From: Clostridia bacterium
GTDB taxonomy: Bacteria; Bacillota_A; Clostridia; Oscillospirales; Acutalibacteraceae
Reading direction: 5' to 3'
Assembly (NCBI GenBank): GCA_009930155.1
Contig: RZYX01000117.1
Coordinates: 1-5,106 of the forward strand
DNA length: 5,106 nucleotides
Each line of letters opens with the position of its first letter. The stretch's first letter is position 1. Below, one piece after another: positions 1-5,106 of the stretch. A model generated the notes under the pieces. The model was not told the origin of the DNA. It did not search any database and was given only the letters and a program-made list of their open reading frames with translations. The position numbers were made by a program, and so were the translations under genes.

Positions 1-319
1 CAGAGATATCGATGGCGACAGCCAACAATTTATCGCAAGAACCATCCTGCTCAATCAGCGGTACTTTTATTGTCGAAAGCCAGTGTTCTGAGCCATCCGC
101 ATAGGTAATTTTCTCTTCAGGAATAATCACCATTTTTTTACCGGAAATAACACCAATATCATTCTTCATAAAATTTTCTACTTCCCCGTCTTGGGGATTG
201 AATTCACTGTCTCTGTGCCCTTCCAATGCTTCCGTGGTTGTGCCATAGGCATTACAAAGTGCTTTATTTGCGAGCTCAAAAGTTCCGTCACTTTTTGTAA
301 AAGTAAAAAAGTCTCTTAG
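1..319 (-). other. PAS-domain-encoding segment at the 3' part of the hydrolase frame
   Basis: The deduced residues 529-634 match the PAS fold of bacterial sensor kinases and cyclases almost end to end. They show FTFTKSDGTFELANKALC, then NAYGTTTEALEGHRDSEFNP, then FMKNDIGVI, IPEEKITYADGSEHWLST, KVPLIEQDG and finally LLAVAIDIS, the usual exit into a coiled coil before the next domain. PAS domains of this kind bind ligands or mediate signalling and sit in the cytoplasm, commonly ahead of a histidine kinase or GGDEF domain; what follows here is outside the window. By hand count GC is about 41% in bases 1-300 against about 34% in 301-600, a mild shift coinciding with the domain change. The PAS identity is firm; whether it truly belongs to the hydrolase is not. 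Confidence 0.85.
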
Positions 320-1902
320 GCTACTGCCATCATCTAGATTGGTTGTTGGATACATAACACTTACTTTTACTACTGCGTCAACTAAAGGTTGCCCATTACC
401 TAAAACTTTTCCTTTCCAATGCTTTCTTTCTGTATTATTCGCTATTGGTGGATAAATATAATAGTGATATGGATCGTTTTCAGCATTTGGTAAGAAATTG
501 CATTCATTTTGAGTTAATGGAATATTAAAGACACTGCTACTCAAGCCATTTTCCCCACTACCTGTGAAATCTACTATCTTTTTGAATTCGCCAAAAATAT
601 TAACAGTATTTGTCCCGGAATCATCAAGATTAACTGGCTCATATCCTCCATCAGCTGTTAAAACTCCCCATTTCCCTTTATCATCATATTGGTGATCATA
701 TAATTGCCACCATGAATAACCAAGAGAATTACAATCCAAACTTTTCTGTAGTGTTGAAAGAGCAAAATCACGCTGTTCTAATTCTTTTTCAGCAATTTCA
801 TCTTCATCAGGATTTTGTTCGGGAATATGCGTTGAACTTCCTACCTCTCCTATCATCCATGGAAAGTCGATAGTTTTATTAAAATAGTAAAGTTGTCTGT
901 TAATTTCACTTCCATTAGTTTGAATATGATTGTCGCTGTATTCTCCTTCATATAAATGAAAACTGTGCACATCGCAGTGCTTAAATGGTTCTACTCCCAA
1001 TATAAAGAAAGTTCTTATTGAAACATGCCCTACTGTAATAAAATGATTTCGATCTACAAACTTTATGCTCTCAACAAGAGACTTTACTGTTTCACTAAGC
1101 TCATAGGGCGTAGTACAACCTTCTATACCATTGTAAGATAATAGCTCATTAAAAAGATCGTAACCTATTAATGTGGAATTACCCCGGAACTCAATTGCTA
1201 TATCATGTAAGAAATTGCAAAACTGCTGATTAATCGTATGTCCGGTTGGTGTCAAAAGACTTCTTATTGACTCATTTCCATTTCCGTCAACATAAGTCCT
1301 TTCACTCCCCATAACCCAAATCACCTTTATTCCACATTCTTCAGCCGCTTCCAATACAACATGCATAGCCTGCTTATAATACTCTTTTCCATTTTCACTT
1401 TCCAGATCTGTTAAAATTTCCCAATCTCTTACCCCTTCTTCTCCATCATTCACGCAAGGATCAGGGTTGTCACCTGCTTCATGATTCTTATAATACATAC
1501 TGGTTGTAAGAATATCCGAATCCCAACGTCGTTCAACCTGACATCCCATTAGTCTTATACTATTAAATCCCATTTTCTTTAAAGCTAAAAAATGTGCTTT
1601 CAAAAATCTATCTGCATCTACTTGATTTGTAGGTAGTGCTATTCCGCCTCCCCACTTATAAAAATAATCAGTTGAAGGTGCCACAACTAACTCATCACTA
1701 TCATTTAAAAACATGCTAATCAAATAATTACATGTTTTTAAATAATATTCCTCACCTTGATAATTAAACTTTCCAGCTTGCATATATACAAAAGGGTTGT
1801 CAACACTTTCGCAATAATTCTGTCCTAACACAGCTTTACCCCCCCTACAAGGCTAATGCCAATAACGGCAAGCATTGCAGAAAAAATAAAAAACTTTTTC
1901 AT
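1..1902 (-). CDS. Secreted clan GH-A (GH5-like) glycoside hydrolase, frameshifted in the signal peptide, running into a PAS domain; C-terminus off window
   Basis: Likely a secreted endo-acting glycosidase on a plant- or algal-type polysaccharide; the substrate cannot be told. The start at 1902 gives a signal peptide (MKKFFIFSAMLAVIGISLVGG), but after the G7 tract this frame stops at 1827-1825. The body is in another frame, open from 1852 to the window edge. Numbering as if there were eight Gs gives at least 634 residues. The TIM-barrel signs are NSIRL (Arg117), the acid/base glutamate in YDLFNELL (Asn252-Glu253), CDVHSFHLY (His313, His316, Tyr318), the nucleophile in MIGEVGSS (Glu353), and SWWQLYD (Trp398-Trp399). 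The 100-residue gap between the two glutamates fits GH5-type enzymes. Residues about 497-544 resemble a CarboxypepD_reg beta domain, and about 529-634 are a PAS domain. No transmembrane segment is seen between the enzyme and the PAS. The gene has its own promoter and follows a terminator. The exact GH family is inferred from motifs only; a damaged gene or chimeric contig is possible. Confidence 0.82.
1839..1845 (-). repeat. G7 homopolymer tract at the frame break of the signal peptide
   Basis: Seven consecutive Gs on the coding strand lie directly after the signal-peptide codons ending in Leu-Val. With seven, the ATG frame reads on for five more codons and stops at 1827-1825. With eight, or with five, it joins the long downstream frame and gives a continuous pre-protein with Lys-Ala-Val-Leu-Gly-Gln before the mature part. 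The tract may be a slipped-strand switch, an inactivating mutation or a sequencing error; the sequence alone cannot decide. Confidence 0.85.
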
Positions 1903-1939
1903 AATTAATTTTTTTAGAGTTAATAACAATTTATGCCTC

Positions 1940-1971
1940 CAAAAATAATACAACCTACCTAATTTGACAAA
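1940..1971 (-). promoter_or_regulatory. Bacteroidota-type promoter of the glycoside hydrolase gene
   Basis: On the minus strand a TTTG (-33 element, 1971-1968) is followed after 20 bases by TATTTTTG (1947-1940), an exact match to the Bacteroidota -7 consensus TAnnTTTG. Transcription would start roughly at 1933-1935, leaving a leader of about 30 bases before the ATG at 1902. The leader is A/T-rich with no Shine-Dalgarno sequence, as is usual in this phylum. The spacing is within the usual range of the family. Confidence 0.7.
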
Positions 1972-1978
1972 TATTTGT
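1967..1978. promoter_or_regulatory. 12-base perfect palindrome overlapping the -33 box (candidate operator)
   Basis: ACAAATATTTGT is its own reverse complement and covers the TTTG -33 element of the hydrolase promoter, a position where a dimeric regulator could act. The symmetry does not extend beyond 12 bases, and palindromes of this length are expected about once per 4 kb by chance, so this is only a candidate. Confidence 0.25.
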
Positions 1979-1991
1979 TGAACTATTTTAT

Positions 1992-2034
1992 AAAAAAACA
2001 ATGCCCCCTACTTTTATTTGAGCAGGAGGCATTG
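1992..2034 (-). terminator. Rho-independent terminator of the OmpA lipoprotein gene
   Basis: In the minus-strand transcript an 11-base arm CAATGCCTCCT (2034-2024) pairs with AGGGGGCATTG (2009-1999), with one G-U wobble, around a 14-base loop, and seven Us follow at once (1998-1992). It begins about 30 bases after the ompA stop codon. There is no U tract in the plus direction, so it works one way. It separates the lipoprotein gene from the downstream hydrolase gene, whose promoter begins about 20 bases further on. Confidence 0.92.
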
Positions 2035-2063
2035 CAATGCGTTGTATTTCTGTTCTATTGATT

Positions 2064-3095
2064 TTATTGATTCATAATTTCGTACAAAGCATCGAGTTTT
2101 GGTGTGAGAATAATCTCTGTTCTACGATTTTTTGCACGAGCTTCCGGAGTTTTTGCAGGATCGATTGGCAAATATGCACTTCTACCCGCAGCAGTTAATC
2201 TCTTTGGATCGATACTCGAGCTACTCAAAAGAATTTTTACTATTGAAGTTGCTCGTTTAACACTTAAATCCCAATTATCTTCGATATTTCCATTTCCACC
2301 GTAAGCTAATTCGTCGGTGTGCCCTTCGATTAATATATTAATATCCTGATTATCCTCAAGAACACCGGCAAGTTTTTTTAATGCCTGAACACCCTTTGGA
2401 TCGACATCCCATTTCCCGGATTTAAAAAGTAATTGCTCTTCGAGCGACACATAAACTTTACCATCTTTCATAGTAACAGTCAATCCATTTCCTTCAAATC
2501 CAACCAAAGCGTTAGCAACAGTATTACGCAAAGCATTCATAACAGAGTCTTTGGAATCTAAGATAGCCTGGAGCTCCATAACTTTTGCATTTTTGTCGGC
2601 AAGCTCTTTTTCTTTTAAATCAAGTTGTATTTTTAAAGCATCGAGATTTGCTCTTTCTTGATTTAATCGAGCCTCAAGTGCGCGCAACTCATCCTCTTTA
2701 CGTTGCAATTCCTCGCGGGTTTCCTGTAACAAAGCCATTGCTTTTTGAGCATCAGCATCCGCACCGGCACGCAGTTTTTCCTGATTTTCGAGTAATTGTT
2801 GGTAAAGATCGTTAATCTTATCATACTGACTTGTTAAGGTACGATATGCATTTCCTTTTATTGCAGTATCAGTAACTAAAGAGTTTTTATCAATCTTCAT
2901 TTTGTCTATCTGAGCCTGCAACTCATTATTAGATGTTGTTAATGACTCGTTATCTTTTTTTAATTCATTACGCTCTGTCTCACAAGTTTCTTTTGCTTCT
3001 TTTACCTCTTCAAATTGTCTTGCGGGTACACACGAAAATATCATTCCTGCAACAGCAAAGATTATTACAACTTTTAATAAACCGTTTTTATTCAT
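2064..3095 (-). CDS. OmpA-family peptidoglycan-binding outer-membrane lipoprotein with long coiled coil
   Basis: A 343-residue lipoprotein expected to tie the outer membrane to peptidoglycan. Residues 1-21 form a signal peptide with a lipobox-like IFSC ending in the lipidated Cys22; the CVPARQFEE that follows is typical of Bacteroidota OmpA lipoproteins. Residues about 24-190 are charged, heptad-rich coiled coil (Glu, Lys, Leu, Gln), with an extra Cys38 that could form a disulfide between chains. Residues about 210-335 are the OmpA C-terminal domain: LLFKSG, ILIEGHTDE, NWDLSVKRATSI, RLTAAGRS and RAKNRRTEIIL. Asp261 and Arg281 match the pair that binds the diaminopimelate carboxylate in characterised OmpA domains. 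The loop between them is about five residues longer than in Acinetobacter OmpA. There is no beta-barrel, so it is not classical OmpA; it is nearer to a Pal-like protein with a stalk. The start at 3095 is chosen because the signal peptide begins there. It is monocistronic, with a terminator behind it. The exact cellular role is inferred. Confidence 0.95.
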   Translation of the reverse strand: MNKNGLLKVVIIFAVAGMIFSCVPARQFEEVKEAKETCETERNELKKDNESLTTSNNELQAQIDKMKIDKNSLVTDTAIKGNAYRTLTSQYDKINDLYQQLLENQEKLRAGADADAQKAMALLQETREELQRKEDELRALEARLNQERANLDALKIQLDLKEKELADKNAKVMELQAILDSKDSVMNALRNTVANALVGFEGNGLTVTMKDGKVYVSLEEQLLFKSGKWDVDPKGVQALKKLAGVLEDNQDINILIEGHTDELAYGGNGNIEDNWDLSVKRATSIVKILLSSSSIDPKRLTAAGRSAYLPIDPAKTPEARAKNRRTEIILTPKLDALYEIMNQ

Positions 3096-3119
3096 GGCGT
3101 TAATTTTAATTTGTTTTCA

Positions 3120-3127
3120 CAAAAATA
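3120..3127 (-). promoter_or_regulatory. Putative -7 promoter element of the OmpA lipoprotein gene
   Basis: The minus strand reads TATTTTTG, matching TAnnTTTG, 24 bases before the ATG at 3095. No TTTG is found at the expected distance upstream, so the -33 part is weak or absent. Its position and its identity with the other two promoter boxes in the window support it. Confidence 0.45.
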
Positions 3128-3196
3128 GTCAAGAATTTGTAATTATACCTGTTATAAAACAATTTTTATTTACATGATGCTGTTAATTTTTTTATG

Positions 3197-3225
3197 TTGA
3201 CTATAAATAAAATATTGTATTTTTG
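3197..3225 (+). promoter_or_regulatory. Putative Bacteroidota-type promoter of dxs with a very short leader
   Basis: TATTTTTG at 3218-3225 matches the -7 consensus TAnnTTTG exactly. A TTG at 3197-3199 stands 18 bases upstream as an imperfect -33 element (GTTG rather than TTTG). The expected start of transcription is near 3230-3232, only a few bases before the ATG at 3236, so the message would be nearly leaderless. No Shine-Dalgarno sequence is present. Confidence 0.6.
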
Positions 3226-3235
3226 CCAAACAGAT

Positions 3236-5106
3236 ATGATAGACACAAAAAAATATAAGCTTTTAAGCCAAATTGACTCTCCCGAAGACCTGAAAAAGTT
3301 TTCATTAAGGGATTTGCCAAAAATTTGCGAGGAGTTACGATGTTTCATAATAGAGTCGGCATCAAAGAACCCCGGACACTTTGGAGCAAGTCTTGGAGTT
3401 GTTGAACTTACTGTTGCTTTACACTATGCATATAATACTCCAGACGATCAAATAGTTTGGGATGTAGGACATCAGGCATACGGGCATAAAATATTAACAG
3501 GTCGAAGAGATGTATTTCACACAAACCGCGCCTATAAAGGAATAAGTGGTTTCCCTAATCCAAAAGAGAGCAAATACGACAGTTTTGGAGTTGGACACTC
3601 CTCGACAAGCATATCAGCAGCCCTCGGGATGGCTGTTGCAGCAAAACTTAAAGGCGACAAACATCAAACTATTGCAGTAATTGGGGATGGGGCGCTCTCG
3701 GGAGGGATGGCTTTTGAAGGATTAAACAATATGGCAGCAACGAATAGTAATATGTTAATTATTTTAAATGATAATAAAATTGCTATTGATGAAAGTACCG
3801 GAGCACTAAAAGAATACCTGACCGACATTGCAACATCAAAAACTTACAACAGAGTAAAAGATGATGTCTGGAATTTTTTGGGTAGGATAAATAGGCTTGG
3901 AGCAAATGTACAGGGTTTTACGCAAAAAATTGATAATGCGATAAAGTCCATTATTATGCGAAACAGTAATCTTTTCGAGTCGCTAAACATCAGATACTTT
4001 GGTCCTGTTGACGGACATGATGTTGTTTTATTATCGAAATTGCTTGACGATATTAAAGACATTCCAGGTCCAAAACTTTTACATATTATCACTAAAAAGG
4101 GTAAAGGTTTTAAAGAAGCTGAACAAAATCAAACAAAATGGCATGCTGCTCCCGGTAAATTTGATGTATTGACAGGCAAATTACTCGATCAAAATAAAGA
4201 CATCAACAAACCACAAAAATACCAAGATGTTTTTGGAGATGCAATAGTTGAGCTTGCCAAAACTAACCCTAAAATTGTGGCAATAACACCTGCAATGCTT
4301 TCGGGCAGCTCACTTTTAAAAATGCATAAAGATTTTCCCGATAGATGTTTTGATGTAGGAATCGCCGAACAACATGCTGTAACTTTTGCTGCAGGGCTTG
4401 CGATTAGAGGGCTAAAACCTTTTTGCAACATCTACTCAACTTTTGTTCAAAGAGCATACGATCAAATTGTACACGATGTTGCATTACAGAACTTACCGGT
4501 TGTTATGTGTCTCGACAGAGCCGGGTTAGTTGGAAATGACGGAGCCACACATCACGGAGCATTCGATATTTCGTTTCTCAGATGCATTCCAAACTTAACA
4601 ATTGCTGCACCTCGGAACGAATTTCAGTTAAGAAATTTGATGTTTACGGCTCAACTCGACAAAAACAATTTTCCTTTTGTAATAAGATATCCACGAGGTG
4701 AATCAACCCAACCACCAAGCGAGCCTGAATTTAAAGAACTAGAAATAGGCAAAGGTGAGTGTGTTATAAAAGGCGAAGACCTTGCAATCGTCAGCATTGG
4801 TACACCCGGAAACACTGCAATAAAACTTGCTCAAGATTTAAAAGACGATAACATAAACATATCGGTCTATGATATGATTTTTGTTAAACCAATTGATATG
4901 AACTTATTTTTTGATATTGTTAGAAATCATAAACATATTATCACCATCGAAGACAATGCAATAAAAGGAGGCTTTGGAAGCCTTATAGCAGAGCTTATAT
5001 TAGAAAATAAAATCGATATTGATTTAACTACTCTTGGAATACCAGACAAATTTATCGAACATGGTTGCCAATCGGAATTAATACAACACTGCGGTTACGA
5101 TTATAC
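3236..5106 (+). CDS. dxs: 1-deoxy-D-xylulose-5-phosphate synthase, partial at the 3' end
   Basis: Condenses pyruvate and glyceraldehyde 3-phosphate to 1-deoxy-D-xylulose 5-phosphate with thiamine diphosphate and Mg2+, the first step of the MEP isoprenoid pathway, in the cytoplasm. The 623 visible codons cover nearly the whole enzyme (about 620-645 residues in the family); only the extreme C-terminus is missing. The N-terminal ThDP domain carries KNPGHFGASLG (His48, E. coli His49), GDGALSGGMAFE (Asp151, metal binding) and LNDNKIAI. The pyrimidine-binding domain, from about residue 328, has DVGIAEQHAV (Glu378, E. coli Glu370), YSTFVQRAYDQ (Tyr400, Arg406) and VGNDGATHHGAFD (Asp435, His439). RYPRGE has Arg486. 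The C-terminal transketolase-like domain starts near residue 507 and includes GGFGSL and GIPDKFIEHG. All key residues are present, so it should be active. The ATG at 3236 gives the normal N-terminus; no other in-frame start is near. Confidence 0.98.
   Translation, partial: MIDTKKYKLLSQIDSPEDLKKFSLRDLPKICEELRCFIIESASKNPGHFGASLGVVELTVALHYAYNTPDDQIVWDVGHQAYGHKILTGRRDVFHTNRAYKGISGFPNPKESKYDSFGVGHSSTSISAALGMAVAAKLKGDKHQTIAVIGDGALSGGMAFEGLNNMAATNSNMLIILNDNKIAIDESTGALKEYLTDIATSKTYNRVKDDVWNFLGRINRLGANVQGFTQKIDNAIKSIIMRNSNLFESLNIRYFGPVDGHDVVLLSKLLDDIKDIPGPKLLHIITKKGKGFKEAEQNQTKWHAAPGKFDVLTGKLLDQNKDINKPQKYQDVFGDAIVELAKTNPKIVAITPAMLSGSSLLKMHKDFPDRCFDVGIAEQHAVTFAAGLAIRGLKPFCNIYSTFVQRAYDQIVHDVALQNLPVVMCLDRAGLVGNDGATHHGAFDISFLRCIPNLTIAAPRNEFQLRNLMFTAQLDKNNFPFVIRYPRGESTQPPSEPEFKELEIGKGECVIKGEDLAIVSIGTPGNTAIKLAQDLKDDNINISVYDMIFVKPIDMNLFFDIVRNHKHIITIEDNAIKGGFGSLIAELILENKIDIDLTTLGIPDKFIEHGCQSELIQHCGYDY

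Noticed and set aside
1999..2034. Bidirectional action of the terminator hairpin
   Set aside because: In the plus direction the hairpin is followed by CAATGCGTTG rather than a U tract, and no plus-strand gene approaches it.
2029..2040. Perfect 12-base palindrome GCATTGCAATGC
   Set aside because: It overlaps the upstream arm of the ompA terminator and is most simply a by-product of it; there is no room for a hairpin loop and no second copy.
2104..2304. Plus-strand open frame of 66 codons
   Set aside because: It lies wholly inside the OmpA lipoprotein gene on the opposite strand, antisense to the conserved OmpA domain, with no promoter and no recognisable protein features.
2585..2815. Plus-strand open frame of 76 codons
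   Set aside because: Antisense to the coiled-coil region of the lipoprotein gene; its composition reflects the repetitive heptad codons on the other strand.
3143..3162. Sigma-70-like TATAAT on the minus strand upstream of ompA
   Set aside because: There is no -35 element at a workable distance, and AT-rich intergenic DNA often contains such strings; the TAnnTTTG box closer to the gene fits this phylum better.
3166..3348. Minus-strand open frame of 60 codons over the dxs start
   Set aside because: It overlaps the dxs promoter and the first codons of dxs in antisense; the hydrophobic stretch comes from AT-rich DNA, not from a recognisable gene.
3844..4431. Two minus-strand open frames of about 80 codons (3844-4092 and 4189-4431)
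   Set aside because: Both are antisense to well-conserved dxs coding sequence and show no independent coding signals.

Overview
The window suggests a low-GC member of the Bacteroidota, probably Bacteroidales-like. The evidence is a Bacteroidota-style promoter element (TAnnTTTG) in front of each gene, no Shine-Dalgarno sequences, a CVPARQFEE-type OmpA lipoprotein and a Dxs of Bacteroidota character. It holds three genes. Two lie on the minus strand and read leftward (OmpA lipoprotein, then a secreted glycoside hydrolase), and one lies on the plus strand (dxs). No gap between genes exceeds about 160 bases. I see no RNA genes, mobile elements or CRISPR arrays.

Left part (1-1902, minus): a secreted clan GH-A glycoside hydrolase, most like GH5, whose C-terminus lies beyond the left edge. 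It has two oddities. Its signal peptide is out of frame with its body by one base at a G7 tract (1839-1845), so as written it stops after 25 codons; eight or five Gs would restore a continuous protein. Second, after the catalytic barrel and the start of a carboxypeptidase-regulatory-like beta domain, the frame runs without a membrane segment into a clear PAS sensor domain (about 1-319), a cytoplasmic-type signalling module that does not belong on a secreted enzyme. The join falls where the two domain families share the pattern T-x-x-D-G-x-F, so a chimeric join, natural or from assembly, must be considered.

Gap 1903-2063: the GH promoter, a 12-base palindrome on its -33 box, and a strong intrinsic terminator closing the ompA unit. 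The GH gene therefore looks separately transcribed.

Middle (2064-3095, minus): an OmpA-family peptidoglycan-binding lipoprotein with a long coiled coil. Gap 3096-3235: a divergent promoter region for ompA and dxs.

Right part (3236-5106, plus): dxs, 1-deoxy-D-xylulose-5-phosphate synthase, first enzyme of the MEP isoprenoid pathway, with all key residues present; only the last few residues are cut off. dxs and ompA are housekeeping genes, with no visible functional link to the hydrolase. I do not see an undescribed multi-gene system here; the GH-to-PAS join and the off-frame signal peptide are what deserve a second look.
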